Assembly (NCBI GenBank): GCA_928724745.1
Contig: CAKMXJ010000008.1
Span: 744,001-808,000, forward strand
Source: Anthracocystis setariae
Lineage: Eukaryota; Basidiomycota; Ustilaginomycetes; Ustilaginales; Ustilaginaceae
Reading direction: 5' to 3'
DNA: 64,000 nt
Part shown: positions 21,032 to 32,506 of the stretch, one piece after another
Layout of the letters: the number at the start of each line of letters is the position of its first letter
How positions within the stretch are numbered: the stretch's first letter is position 1
Notes under the pieces: generated by a model
Database searches by the model: none
Seen by the model: only the letters and a program-made list of their open reading frames with translations
Told to the model about the DNA's origin: nothing
Made by a program: the position numbers and the translations under genes

Positions 21032-23326
21032 ATGACTTCAATAGCTCCGCCACCTCCCACAGTGGGAGGCGCACCATCGCAGAGACCACCTCTGCAACCT
21101 TCACCGTTGTCCAACCCTCCAACCAACGCCACCTCGTCTTCCTCGGCGCAACACATCGGCCCGCACATGCTCTCGCTCAAGGTCATGCGTGCCTCTGCAC
21201 CATCTCTCGCCCTCTCCGAGAAACCATACTTCGACCACGTCCCCTCCCAAAGCCCCCTTGTCTCAGCAGTAACCTCGGGAATCCAAGACGGCCTTGCGCA
21301 AGACCTCCTCTCGAACCACTGGTCGGGCGTGGACGCCTACCCAGGCGTCGAATCCTTCCCCACAAGCAGCCTGCTCGTGCTGCCGAACTCATTTGGAACG
21401 CTCTACCTCGGTGAGACATTCCGCACCTACTTATGTGTACGCAACGACTCGTCACAGGCTGTGCGCGAACCGAGTCTGCGGGTTGAAATGCAGGTGGGTG
21501 CCTCCGATGCCGCAAGCGACGCCGGTCGGTGGATTCAACTGTCACACCTGATCCTGCCCTCTCCAACGGGGGACGAAGATGGTCAGCCCATCTGGGAGCT
21601 CAAACCAGGCGAGCCGTTGGAAACCGCACTCGGGTACGACATCAAGGACCTCGGCGCACACGTGTTGGTCTGCACGGTCGGATACAAAAGCCGCACATCC
21701 GACAGCGGCACATGGGTAGAGAGAAGCTTTCGAAAGTTCTACAAATTCAACGTCGACAGAAGCCCCATCTCGGTACGCACCAAAGTGCACCAACCCCGAA
21801 ATGCCACCAGTCTGTTCCACCCGGACCACACGGTGCGCAGAAGTGTGCAGCTCGAGGTGCAGGTTCAGAACGTCGTCGGCAATGGCGCGAGTTTGGTGAT
21901 GAACAAGGTGGAATTCAAACCTGCTGCGGGCATGAATTGGAGTTTGAAACCAGGCGATGCTGAGGGGGAGGGAAAGGAGAAGGTGGTGATGTTGGCAGAT
22001 GGAGATATCCAGCAGTATCTTTTTACGCTGGTGCCGACGGAGGCGAGGAGTGTGGCGGAGGAGGTGACCAAGGCGACGATCGATATGGGGATGTCTCAGG
22101 AGGGGCATAGGATGGTAGCGGATGCGTTGGGTAGTCTTGATATCGCTTGGAGGATGAGTATGGGTGAAGCGGGTCGGTTGCAGACGAGTCAGCTTGTTCG
22201 ACGGCGTGTTTGGGTGGGGCCAGTTCAGGTTGGTCGTGGTGGAAGCAAGGAGACGGAAGCGATTGTGCTTGCGCCTCAGTTGAGTGCCGAGGTGACGTTG
22301 ACGCCGCAAGCCGTGGAGCGGTTGAAGAGGGTTGAGTGCGATTCGAGTGTGGAGTTGGGAGTTCAAGTGACTGTAGCCGATGTGGCTGGGTTGCTTCTGC
22401 CGGAGGGGAGGGAGGTTGATGATGATGATACGCCTCTGTCTGTGATCTCGTCGCGCGCTCCCGGGACGGGAGAGGATGGAGCTGATAGTGAGGGGGAGAT
22501 GGAAGTGGTTACACTCGATCGAACGTTTCATCTGGCTTTGCAGCATTGTACCATCACCGCGCCCCCTCTCGCATTGGGTGGTACGCAGACACTCGCTCCG
22601 GCATACTCACAAGACGCCCCCTCGACCCCGAAGAAACCCTCGACCACGAGCGCCACAACGATGCCGAGCACACCCAATCGCACCTCCACCCCGACCTCAA
22701 CCTCATTGGCTATGGGCAAAGCACGTCTTCAGGCGAACCTGACCAACCTGGTTCGCAACTCATCGCTGATCCGACCGCAACGCTCCTCGATCGACTCGAC
22801 GACGGGATCGGGATCGAGGAGTACAACTCCACCTCCTCCTCCTCCGCCACCCAAATCGCCGCTGTCCGGCTCCAATTGGGAGATCGTCGCACCGACGCTC
22901 GAATGGGCGAGGATCTCGGACCTTTACCGCATCTACGTGCAGACTCACGCACAAGGGCTGTCACAACGTCCCACGACCTCACCCATCCCATCATCATTCC
23001 TTCCCACCCCCTCAACGGTACAGTTTCAAGGTCCCTCCTTACTCCTCCTCCCGCCTCTAACGCTCAAAATCAACGTAATGAGGCATAGACGTACCGCGAA
23101 ACTCTTCCGTGTCCCAACCTCCCAGGATTCTAAAGTAATGCATGCGCATGCCCAGGTTACATTGGCCTTCACTATAACTTCCACAACCAACTCCGACGAC
23201 GTCGTCCGCTTCGGCCCACTTCGACTCGTCTGCCTTGCATATTCCAACGCCAACCACAAAGTCGATACCATGACAGTGCTCACCGAACTCCCCGTGTTTG
23301 CAGAATGCATCCTCTCACCACCCTAA
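21032..23326 (+). CDS. TRAPP complex subunit 13 (TRAPPC13 / DUF974)
   Basis: A 764-residue protein from the first in-frame ATG. The conserved family blocks are present: HMLSLKVMRASAPSLA, the SLLVLPNSFGTLYLGETFRTYLCVRNDS immunoglobulin-like strands, the NPLxVRTK-type SPISVRTKV segment near residue 250, and EVQVQN strands. Human TRAPPC13 is about 420 residues; this protein is longer because of Pro/Ser/Thr-rich and acidic insertions after about residue 460. TRAPPC13 is part of TRAPPIII, the exchange-factor complex acting on Ypt1/Rab1 in ER-Golgi traffic and autophagy; a Ypt1 gene lies 5 kb downstream, though linkage is probably coincidental. The stop is only 57 bp from the stop of the convergent fusion gene. 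Confidence 0.85.
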   Translation: MTSIAPPPPTVGGAPSQRPPLQPSPLSNPPTNATSSSSAQHIGPHMLSLKVMRASAPSLALSEKPYFDHVPSQSPLVSAVTSGIQDGLAQDLLSNHWSGVDAYPGVESFPTSSLLVLPNSFGTLYLGETFRTYLCVRNDSSQAVREPSLRVEMQVGASDAASDAGRWIQLSHLILPSPTGDEDGQPIWELKPGEPLETALGYDIKDLGAHVLVCTVGYKSRTSDSGTWVERSFRKFYKFNVDRSPISVRTKVHQPRNATSLFHPDHTVRRSVQLEVQVQNVVGNGASLVMNKVEFKPAAGMNWSLKPGDAEGEGKEKVVMLADGDIQQYLFTLVPTEARSVAEEVTKATIDMGMSQEGHRMVADALGSLDIAWRMSMGEAGRLQTSQLVRRRVWVGPVQVGRGGSKETEAIVLAPQLSAEVTLTPQAVERLKRVECDSSVELGVQVTVADVAGLLLPEGREVDDDDTPLSVISSRAPGTGEDGADSEGEMEVVTLDRTFHLALQHCTITAPPLALGGTQTLAPAYSQDAPSTPKKPSTTSATTMPSTPNRTSTPTSTSLAMGKARLQANLTNLVRNSSLIRPQRSSIDSTTGSGSRSTTPPPPPPPPKSPLSGSNWEIVAPTLEWARISDLYRIYVQTHAQGLSQRPTTSPIPSSFLPTPSTVQFQGPSLLLLPPLTLKINVMRHRRTAKLFRVPTSQDSKVMHAHAQVTLAFTITSTTNSDDVVRFGPLRLVCLAYSNANHKVDTMTVLTELPVFAECILSPP

Positions 23327-23383
23327 ACCCCCCCCCCACTACTACACACACACTCTTTTTTGCTCATTCGATACGCGGGCCGT

Positions 23384-26300
23384 CTATTGCACTTTTTTAA
23401 CCAGCTGAACGAGCGTGGCGAAATCAAACACATGCAGAACCCGCCTATCCTCCGCCTGCCTCTGCGTCAACTGCATATCCCTACGCCGCCGCCACCCGGT
23501 TAAAGTGGGACCGAGACATACAACCACCTGACTACCTTGCAGACTGATATCGACAAAGCTAAACCTATCCTCCTCCTCCTCCCTTGCATCCACCGTCACC
23601 TTGACATACGGAAAATCCACATGGATGCGTTGGAAATCGAACCCCAACCCCAATCCCAAATTCTTGGTATACGCCTCTTTAACCGTCCACACCTTGATCA
23701 GCCTATGCAAAGCCGCCTGCTGATCATCCACCACCTCGAGCACCCACTCTGTCTCGCGCTTGGTGAGCGCCATATCCATCGTCTCGACAAACCCACGCAC
23801 ATCGCTTTCATGCCTCGGCAGACTGATTCGCATCACATCCACACCAACCCTCACCTGCTTCCTCAAGGTGAATGCCAGAACCACCCAGTCGCCATCATGC
23901 GACAGGTTGAAATCCACCCTCCCTTCCATCCCCTTCGCAAACGGTCGTCCCTCCTTCGTTGTCCCAAACCTCACCTGCTCCCAGCCTATACCGAATTTGG
24001 TACAAATCAACAGCCGCGGCAACAGCCTCGCCACCAGCGATCGAACCCGATCCTCCACACGATAGTACCTGAGCACCTTATCCCTATCGCCTGCATTGCC
24101 ACTGCCAGGCAGCAGCGTATGAACCAGAACGCCCAGCTCTTGCTCCGACATCGTCGTGTTTGCTGATATATCAACGGCCCAGATCTGTAATTCGCAATCG
24201 TCAGGTATCGATGGTAGCGTAGAAGTACGAGAAGCAATGGCGATATGCGGGTCAGCTTGATTGTTCTCTCCGGCGGGGGTAGGGACGGATGTAGACTGAC
24301 CTGAAGCAGAGCAGGGAGCAACCACGCCACTGGACTCTGAAGAAGGCCCAGTGGTGAAATTCGATGCAGATGTGCCACCCAACACCTTGTCTTTCGCCAT
24401 GATCAGGGCATCGATCGTGTTCACCCTGCAGTCCCGCAGGAAAGTCACCAGGTCAGTGCCACCGGTGCCCTTGGCGCCCCCGCCGTTGTCCGTGGAGTTG
24501 GTGTCGAGTGCAGCGTCCGCCGCGGCCTCAAGTTTGGCTGCCAGACGCTTGTCGACACTTGGCTCGCCTGTGAACCCCTTGGGCAAGGGCGCGTAGGCAT
24601 CGGGAGGAGACCCACGTGCTTGAGCGACAATATACAGATAGGCGATCTTCATGTGCTCATCGCGCAAGCCTTTGAGTGCGGACAATGCGGCGTCGTAAGC
24701 GGCCGGGAGACCCTCGTCGTGTTGCTCGAGCTTGGCTTTCAGGGCCAGGCTGCGGATCGGGTGGGGCAGTTCGCGAGGAGCCACTGGCTCCTCCGCATCA
24801 CTAGTGTTGTTGGCGACGTTGGCTGTCGATGCAGTAAGGAGCTCATCGTCCTCGTCGGCATCTTGGGCGTCGTCGAAGGAAATGTTGCGAAGATGTGAAA
24901 GGAATGCGCGATGATGACCGGGCATGTAGAGTGACATTCTCTCCATGAAGGTGGCGTCGGCACCTCGTGCGTCCCCGGTGTTTGTAGCCGCTGGACGATT
25001 GATTCGCTCCTTTCTTCGCGTATGATCGACATCGAGGAAGACATCGATGGCATGGATCATGGAACTCTGACCTGCAGATGGACCGGAGAAGACGCGCTTG
25101 ACACCTTCAGGATCGACGCCCTCGAAATGCCAGCCGACCTCCTCACCCTTGTCGACCGTGTCGCTGCCCACAAACCATGGTCGGATCCCCCAGTAGAAGG
25201 TCTTGGGATCGCAACCGTTGCGCACATCGTGAAGTAACTTGGTCAAGTCCTTGATGACGGAGGCGAGCTTGTTGAGATAGTCGGCGATACGACGCCTTGC
25301 AACACGGTCGGCAACAAAGGCCTCGTCGAGACTGACGCGCATGAGATCCAACGCCTCGACACCTCTAGCCTCGATGAGCAGCGAAGTAAAGAAAAAGTGA
25401 TGCTCCGAGGCGGTCTGGGTGAATGTCTCGACAATCTTGAGGTTGTCTAGCTCGAAGCCGCGGGTAGGGTCTATATAGTCCCAGTTCCACAGCACTGTAG
25501 TAGCGTATGTCAGGACAGGGGGAAGGTCCAGCTTCTGAGACAGCTGAACCCATGGTTCTGCGATGGCTGCAGGGACACGGCGCAAGAATTTGCCCGCTAG
25601 CTCGTCGGCCAGATCCTGGTCGTCCTGAACTTCTTGCGCGGATTTGCGTGAGAACACATCTAACCAGCTGCGAGAAGGTGCGACGGCGAAAGCATCGGCG
25701 GATGGACGTGGCTGGCTGTGGATGTAAAAATGCGCAAGGAAGGAGAGGACGAGATGAGCTCTACGCGCGAAGCGGATGTCATCGGCAAGTTGGTCGGACA
25801 AAGGCAACACTGGCATGTCGCGGATGGAGCGACGCCAACGACGCGCAAGCAAGCGTTGTTGTGGCGTGATGGTGATGCCTCCACCACCTTGCATCAGTGG
25901 GATCTGTTTTGCTTGGTCGAGCGCGTGCTCCCAATGATCTGCATGCAGACCGGTAAGTCGTCGAACGGGCGCCTCAGGCGGCAAGAAACCGGAACGAACG
26001 TCGACGTCGAAATCGGCGGCTGCCAGGGTGGAAGTGTCGGGGATGTGCTCGTCGACAGTGGAGAACCCAGGAGGGCGAGGCACTGCATCGGTTAGACGGT
26101 CGATTGGATGATGAACACGCGGTGTAGACGATGGAACGGCGGGGATGCCGGATCGGACTGCAGTGGCTAACTCTGACAATGGTTGGAGGGGTGTTGAAGA
26201 GATGGAGTCGGCTTGCGAGGCATTGCTGAGGCCGGCGATAGGCATGGAAACATCTATGGTGGGGGATGCTGATGGAGTTGAAGCTCGGGGACCAAGCGAT

Positions 26301-26476
26301 TGTTCCGATGTGCTGGTTCTACGTGCTTTGTTTTGACCACGCTGCTGGGCGAGGAAATGGTCGGGAGGCACTTTATAGTACGTTGCCTCATCGTGAGTGT
26401 CTGACCAGAGAGGGTTGAAAGCCTTCTGAGAAGGAGGCAGGACGAGGGATGAGCCAGAAGGACGGCTTGGCCCTGC

Positions 26477-26524
<48 letters not shown>

Positions 26525-26536
26525 TGTGATTGTCAT
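23384..26536 (-). CDS. Fusion protein: indoleamine 2,3-dioxygenase + 4'-phosphopantetheinyl transferase
   Basis: A single uninterrupted frame of 1050 codons starting at the only plausible ATG (MTITSS). Residues 4-19 are a poly-Ser run encoded by an AGC repeat. Residues about 190-712 form a complete IDO: PAAIAEPW (322-329), the active-site pattern FYWGIR with Phe447 and Arg452 at the spacing of human IDO1 F226/R231, SGPSAGQSS (484-492), RMSLYMPGHHRAFL, the heme-ligand His628 in RDEHMKIAYLYI, and the terminal KGTGGTDLVTFL block. After a 70-residue low-complexity linker, residues about 782-1018 form a complete Sfp-type PPTase: FNLSHDGD (877-883), the Mg-binding GVDV (898-901), and WTVKEAYTK (950-958). 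IDO makes N-formylkynurenine from tryptophan; PPTases load the 4'-phosphopantetheine arm on carrier proteins. Catalytic residues of both halves are retained, so both activities are likely. Why they are joined is unknown. Confidence 0.9.
26481..26522. repeat. CTG/AGC trinucleotide microsatellite in coding sequence
   Basis: About 13 tandem CTG units (plus strand), read as AGC on the coding strand, encode the poly-Ser run near the N terminus of the fusion protein. Length variation would alter only the Ser tract. Confidence 0.9.
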
Positions 26537-27110
26537 TTTGGCTGAGAATGGGATGGAGCGGGCGGAAAGGTTGGCAACGATAGGTCTGGCGGTGGGGAGG
26601 TAGATGACAAGGATCACAACCTTATTCGATGGTCGAAGCTCTATATAGACGCTCGAGTAAAGGCGGACAGGGCCAAACGAGTTGTTGAGTGGGTGTTGCG
26701 ATCGGTGTGCTCGGTTGTCGAAGAACGTGCTGACCCAGTTGGCACTTGAGCTGAGAGAAAAGAAAAGAGAGAGAGAGAGAGAGAAATGAAGGGGGTTGAC
26801 AGGACGACCAGCTACACGGACTCGGTCCTCGGGTGCGGCAGTTGTTTGGTGTGTGATGTCGACCGATGGGCGAAAAGGGGTTGGGCGTAGACAAAGGCTA
26901 AAGAGGGCCCAAAAAAGGGTATGCCGAAAGAAAACGAGGGAAGTCGAAGCGTTACGACAGGACCGGAAAGTGTCAAACACACCCGAAACGCAAGACAGGC
27001 TGAAGCAAGGCCAAGGCTGTGTATGATGAGAGAATAATGATGAGTGAGAGGATACGCTCGTGGTTAGCGGTGGGTGGAGTATACTCGCCCTCTGTGCTGT
27101 GCTGTGCTGT

Positions 27111-27145
27111 ACTGGACTGGACTGGACTGGACTGGACTGGACTGG
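27111..27145. repeat. Pentanucleotide tandem repeat (ACTGG)7
   Basis: Seven perfect tandem ACTGG units, directly preceded by GTGCT-type units. The pentamer period matches other pentamer arrays in this window. Confidence 0.9.
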
Positions 27146-27740
27146 AAATTCGGCAAATCCGGGCGTTAGCTGATGGACTGCAACAAATCGCCGAAGTAAG
27201 CGGCAGTTCCCGAAACTTTCTTTGGTCTCGTCTCGTCTCGTATCTGTATCTGTATCTGTTTCTTCGGATTATTGGACTCAGCAGCAAGGCGTGACTCTGA
27301 TTTTCAGCTGACGTTTTTCAAACATCGGATCTTGCGCCATCTCCCTTCATGCAAGAAAGAAAGAATCTGTTACCGAATGTAATGTCCGATTTACGATCTC
27401 CATCCTAATCGGGCCAATTTTCTTTGAGATACACTGTTGTAACGTTGTTGAATCTTGCTTCACGTCATTCACAAACTGAGCGCGGGCGCGCGCCAGCTGT
27501 GTGTTGATTTGTTCCCCTGATTTTCCTTTTTGCCAAATCCAAAATTGAGCAGAGCGCCGCGAGTGTTGGTGCGGCTGCTGGTGCTGGTGCTGGTGCTGGT
27601 TCGGTGCTGCTGAGTACGAACGCGGTTGGCTCAGCAGCCTTTTCTGCCACGGTGCCAACTACCGTGTACAGTAACTCCGAATTGTCAGATCTCCAATTAA
27701 TTTGGTCGTATCAATTAAATACAGTAAATGGGCTTCAGCG

Positions 27741-27825
27741 ACACACACGCACACGCACACGCACACACACACACACACAATCAGCCAACATGCACGCGCG
27801 GATGGTTGTGCGTGCGAGAGAGACA

Positions 27826-27867
<42 letters not shown>
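27741..27867. repeat. Paired CA and GA dinucleotide microsatellites
   Basis: An imperfect CA/CACG run (27741-27780) and, 50 bp further, a perfect GA run (27830-27867), about 270 bp upstream of YPT1. Confidence 0.9.
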
Positions 27868-27868
<1 letters not shown>

Positions 27869-28128
27869 GCAGCGAGTAGAGTGAGAGAGAGGAGGAGGAT
27901 GCAACCCACAAAATGCACCAGCACAGCAATTGTGTCAAATCGCACGTTGCTTTGCTCCACTCCACTCCCCACCATCTCCATCTCCGTTACCTTTACCGTT
28001 ACCGTCACCGTCGCCATCACCGTCATCACGCTTGCACGCTGTTCCTGACGCCTCGCTTCCATACAAACAAACGGTCTTGCTAATACCGCCTCGCTGGTCG
28101 ATCCACTTTAACACCTACCTTTTCCAAA

Positions 28129-29205
28129 ATGGCTGGTCTCTCTGCGGATTACGATTACCTCTTCAAGCTTCTGCTCATTGGTGACTCGGGTGTCGGAAAG
28201 TCGTGTTTGCTTCTCCGATTCGCCGACGATACCTACACCGAGTCCTACATCTCCACCATCGGTGTCGACTTCAAGATTCGCACCATCGAACTCGAGGGAA
28301 AGACCGTCAAGCTTCAGATTGTAAGTACACATTCAAGCAAACGTTGGCTTGGTACATTTCCGATTGCAACCTATTTCAGTTCGACATGGGGACGGCCACA
28401 TGCATGCTGGCATGCTTCCAACTGGATTTATCGTCGATTCAAATCGATAGCCAGCACAGCAAACGAGCCATCGTCCATTTACATATCGACCGGATAAAAT
28501 GGACAAGGCCGATAGGTTCCGCAAGATTGAAAGATGGACCAAGCATTTATCCTAGACGCATTCGACCGGATCACATGCAGAACACGGCGTCTCTGATGGC
28601 TGTCGATTGGGGTAAATCAGGATGACAGGCTCGTTATCTTGGTCATGTCGATATCTCTGACAAGGCTGCAATCGAGGATGATTCAAGAAAGCCAACCCCG
28701 TGATTTTTCAAACGGCCATTTACTAACTCTTCTCTCTCTTCCGATCCAACGCATATGATTCTGCCTACAGTGGGATACCGCGGGCCAGGAGCGCTTCCGC
28801 ACCATCACCTCTTCATACTACCGTGGAGCACACGGTATCATTGTCGTCTACGACGTCACAGACAACGACACATTCAGCAACGTCAAGCAATGGCTTCAAG
28901 AAATCGACCGATACGCCTGCGAAGGTGTCAACAAACTTCTCGTGGGTAACAAGTCGGATTTGACCAACAAGAAGGTGGTCGAATACGCTACTGCCAAGGA
29001 GTTTGCGGATCAGTTGCAAATCCCCTTCCTCGAGACTTCGGCCAAGTCGGCAACCAACGTCGAGCAGGCGTTCTTGACCATGGCCAAGCAGATCAAGGAC
29101 AGGATGGGAAGCAGCACCGTCAACAACCAGGCTGGCGCAAAGAGCACACTCAAGGTGGGCGCAGGTCAGAATGTCGGTCAGCAGGCCAGCGGTGGATGCT
29201 GTTAA
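28129..29205 (+). CDS. YPT1: Rab GTPase Ypt1/Rab1 (two exons)
   Basis: Exons 28129-28320 and 28771-29205 joined in phase 0 give 208 residues. The intron (450 bp) starts GTAAGT and ends CTACAG. All Rab signatures are present: GDSGVGKS P-loop (residues 18-25), the effector loop [28 protein letters not shown] at the exon 2 start, NKSD and ETSAKSA for guanine recognition, and the C-terminal Cys-Cys for double geranylgeranylation. The effector region and [15 protein letters not shown] block match Ypt1/Rab1 rather than Sec4/Rab8. It acts in ER-Golgi and intra-Golgi transport and autophagosome formation, activated by TRAPP. The intron splits the gene between the switch I strand and switch II. Confidence 0.95.
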
Positions 29206-29896
29206 ATCAATCAACCTTTGCGCTTTTTTTTTTGGATCTAGACGCCGTCGTCCGCCGCTGTACAAGCTGACTCTCTTCCGGTAGTGCAGCTTGATTTGGC
29301 TGGCTGGATCGGGTCTTGGCTCTTCCTCCTTCTTTTCCTCTCTCCTGTCTCACTTGACTGTTGAATCCAAGACTGGATCCTGTGATTGAAATGTTACGAT
29401 ACTTGTACAGATGAATGCGTGTTTCTTTTCCATACGGTCGCTGAGGGCTTGACGGAGCTAAAGTGTGACGCTAACGAGCGGCTGGAGGATTGTGGTGGCA
29501 GTACAGCTAGGCTACACTCACTAGGGTGGGTAGAGGTTATCTTTTTGCCATGCAAGGTCGGCGTCGTATGCACCATGTACCGCACCGCACCGCATCATAC
29601 TGGATTTGATAGTGTCAGAGGGGCCAAAGCAAACACGCGCCTGTCATTCCTCTACGCGGTCGCAATTTTTTCCCTTTCCATGTCTCTTTCGGAAAAGAAA
29701 TTCAAGCCAGCACAGCGCGACCTCGAGTGAAAGCAACACTCCACATTTCACGAGCTCGACAAGGATTCAACTGAGCCTTTCGGATGCTTTCCGCTCGCCT
29801 CCTCACCGTTTCGACCAGCAACTTGGACAGTCCCCATCCATTCACTATATTCTCAACGCGGCTGCAAATTGGGTCTCTCTAGCGCTGATCTTGACC
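29206..29896. other. Intergenic, YPT1 3' side and NSE4 upstream
   Basis: 690 bp with a short T tract at 29226 just after the YPT1 stop. Nothing else recognisable; an open frame here joins in frame to NSE4 but has no ATG near its beginning. Confidence 0.45.
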
Positions 29897-31107
29897 ATGT
29901 CGTCTCCGAGCAACGAGGTGCAGTCGCAAGCGGGGCCTTCCTCTCGCAATGGGCGCAAGCGACTTGCGGGAGTAGAAGAACCGCAAGACTTCCACTATAA
30001 CCCACGACAGGGTGCTGATGAACGTCGTGCATTGCGTTCCGACTATCGTTCGCTTATCACCCAAGCTGAAGCGCTCAAACGTGACCCAACCCTCACCCCA
30101 GCCGCACTGAACAAACTCATCGACGATGCCAACGAATTGCACACGCGCGTCCAGGCTCCCACCGAATCGATCCTCGACAGCAAACCTCTCGCCGCCACGG
30201 CAGAAAGTGGCGCTCGAATGGCCAAAAAGGTGCGTCACAATCAGGACGTGTTCAACACGCATCAGTTCGTCGCGAGTGTAGCCAAGTTCTTGGGCGGGAC
30301 GGCGTTGGCGGTGCGAAATGCGGCGGCGACCAGGACGGACGACGATGCATATGACGACGAGGACCAGAACGGTGAGGGGGATATCCATGCTTGGGATTGG
30401 GACAAACTCGGTGCGCTCTCGAGCGCGCTTAGCAGGCGAGCAGTGACGATCGACTTTATGCTCGGTCCCCTAGATATGCAGCACAAAGCAAGGCGTATCA
30501 CAACGAGACCACGAACCGAGGAGAGACTGGGTGAACGTACAGCGCCGCGTTCGTTGGGACAGCCTGATTTGCAGCAGACGTCGTCGACGGAAACTACAGC
30601 GCACATCATCCAGGTTTCGAATCTGCTCAAAGCGACCGGGCCCAACGGGATCTGTATGTTCAAATTCGCAGTCGACCCAGACAGCTACGTCAATACGATC
30701 GAGAACTTCTTCCACATCAGCTTTCTGATCAAGGAGTCCAAGGCCACGCTCTCGACCGATTCACAAGGCAATGCTATCCTTGGTAAGCTCTTACTCCCTT
30801 CCACTTTTCCCCACCTGTTTGACTACTCAAGACTGACGATGATGTTGGGGGGGTTTTTGTAGCGTATGTTGAGCCGATGTCGGAGCTCGCAGCACAGGAT
30901 GAGGAGGGTGAAGAAGGAGGAGGCGGGGAGGGGAGTGGTGCGGGTAGGAAGGCGAAGCGAAAGCAAAAGCAGTTTGTCATGGAAATCGATTACCCGACTT
31001 ACCTCGCTTCCATCAAGATCCACAACATTCAGCACAGCATGATCCCGAACCGTCCCAACCGCGTCAATGCGCTCAGCGCTCGTAGCCATGCTCATCACGA
31101 ATCATGA
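29897..31107 (+). CDS. NSE4: SMC5/6 complex kleisin subunit Nse4 (two exons)
   Basis: Exons 29897-30782 and 30863-31107, joined as G+CG (Ala), give 376 residues. The intron is 80 bp (GTAAGC...TTGTAG). The N-terminal half has the family pattern QGADERRALRSDYRSLI followed by the ANELHTRVQAPTESILDSKPL block and a helix HQFVASVAKFLGG. The C-terminal winged-helix kleisin part includes GICMFKFAVDPDSYVNTIENFFHISFLIKES, the best conserved Nse4 segment, and exon 2 supplies the AYVEP continuation. Nse4 bridges the Smc5 and Smc6 heads and acts in recombinational repair. Two acidic or Gly/Glu-rich insertions are lineage specific. The gene is convergent with the SRR1-like gene (101 bp). Confidence 0.88.
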
Positions 31108-31208
31108 ACCTCGAATGCGCTTTCAACCATTTCGGCGCCATCGATTGATTGCTTACTGTACAGTACAGTACAGTACATTAAGGGTGGGGAGGAATTGTGT
31201 GGGTGTGT

Positions 31209-32249
31209 CTATGCGAACCAATGGAAACCTAAGTCGCGCAGTGCGTTTCGGTCCCAGAGTCTTGTGAATTCGGTCAAGTTGGGGATGGGATCGGGTTTGG
31301 CATGCTCCCCCGCGGCCGCTGGTGCTGCTGCTGGGTGTAGGGGGTCGGAGCGTTTTGTGTTGTCCCAATTGGGGAGTGGGATGGGGTTCGGGTAGGTGTG
31401 GATGAGACGAGCCAAGGTTGGTGCCGAGGCTTCGAGTTGCGTTTTCGATGTGAACGTTGCGTAGTTCTTCAACACGTTACTTAACAGCACCACTGGTTGC
31501 GCAGACGCATCGTTTAGAGGGTGACAGAGGGAGAGGACGCATTCGTACAGCTCTCGATCGCAATGCGGCATGTACAGCAATGTCGGTGTACCAATCGGAT
31601 GCGTGTACCATTGTTGAGCAGTTTGCTGTGAGACGGGTTGAATTTGGTGTTTCTCCAGCAACGTTCGGTCGTGCGGGGTGAAGATCGGGTCGTAGGCGAG
31701 TACGTCGATGTCTAGATTTGAGGTTTCGGGGGTGTGGAAGCGGTGGAGCCAGGTTCGGATGATGAGGAGGAGGGCGAGTTGGACTTGTGCGCTGCGGGAA
31801 GTGGTTGGAGAGCCCAGACCGAGACAGACGATCCGGGTGGCAAGCATCGCTTTCGCCTTGCCTTTGCCCTTCTCCTCTGTTGCGAGCGGCCAAACGACAT
31901 GTAGAGTATCGCGTATCCTCTCTGCATACGACCTTTCACCGCCCTCTCCCTCCGGCGCATGCAGCGCCGAGCCGAGATAACCAACAAACACATCCACCGC
32001 CTCCGTAGCCCTCTCGAGACTCCGCTGATCCGATGGCTCGTTGGAGCGTTGACGAGAAGTCGAGGCGGAGGCGTAAACGAACCCGCCACCCGTCGAGCCG
32101 GTGATGGAACCGGCGCTGTTCGAGACGCTTTTCAACGGCTGTTGTTCCCGCCGCCGTCGCGATCGCGGTTTGGCCCTCCTCTTCGACGTCACAAGTTGAA
32201 ACTCCCCCTCCTCCACATGATCCCCTTCCGATGCTTGACAAGTCGCCAT
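31209..32249 (-). CDS. SRR1-like domain protein
   Basis: A 346-residue protein from ATG at 32249 (MATCQASEGD). After a basic, disordered N-terminal third come the SRR1 blocks: RIVCLGLGSPTTSRSAQVQLALLLII, then DVLAYDPIFTPHDRTLLEKHQI, then LLYMPHCDRELYECVL, and VVLLSNVLKNY. Members include plant SRR1 (light signalling and clock) and yeast Ber1 (microtubule-related); the molecular activity of the domain is not settled. The frame extends another 44 codons upstream without a convincing ATG. It lies head-to-tail 257 bp downstream of ERF4. Confidence 0.85.
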   Translation of the reverse strand: MATCQASEGDHVEEGEFQLVTSKRRAKPRSRRRREQQPLKSVSNSAGSITGSTGGGFVYASASTSRQRSNEPSDQRSLERATEAVDVFVGYLGSALHAPEGEGGERSYAERIRDTLHVVWPLATEEKGKGKAKAMLATRIVCLGLGSPTTSRSAQVQLALLLIIRTWLHRFHTPETSNLDIDVLAYDPIFTPHDRTLLEKHQIQPVSQQTAQQWYTHPIGTPTLLYMPHCDRELYECVLSLCHPLNDASAQPVVLLSNVLKNYATFTSKTQLEASAPTLARLIHTYPNPIPLPNWDNTKRSDPLHPAAAPAAAGEHAKPDPIPNLTEFTRLWDRNALRDLGFHWFA

Positions 32250-32506
32250 AACCACCGCCCCAAATGTGTCGATGATGCGACGACGATGCAGAAAAGGATG
32301 GCAGCAAGGAGAGAAGCAAATCTGAGAAATTTCAGGGTCCAAGTTGGGGGGGGAAAAAAAAATCCGTATCGCAACCCACAACGCACGCAGTCGATTTGCT
32401 TGCCGATCAATTTACCGAGCTTGCACCCCTCACACTCGCTGATATCGCCAGGGTATACATGGTTCGCTATATTGGTACAGAGTGATACGATAGGGGGAGG
32501 CGGGAG

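Larger units (their letters stand above)
26537..28128. other. Divergent intergenic region dense in microsatellites
   Basis: About 1.6 kb between the fusion gene and YPT1. It holds a GTGCT pentamer run (27093-27110) merging into seven ACTGG units (27111-27145), a TCGTC/TATCTG run (27229-27260), a GCTGGT run (near 27570-27600), a CA run (27741-27780) and a GA run (27830-27867). No gene or RNA is recognised. Confidence 0.6.

Noticed and set aside
27093..27145. Possible CRISPR-like array
   Set aside because: These are contiguous five-base units with no spacers; the organism is eukaryotic.
29606..29896. N-terminal extension of NSE4
   Set aside because: The frame is open for 97 codons upstream of 29897 but lacks a convincing start and contains UTR-like C/T-rich sequence; the family N terminus fits the ATG at 29897.
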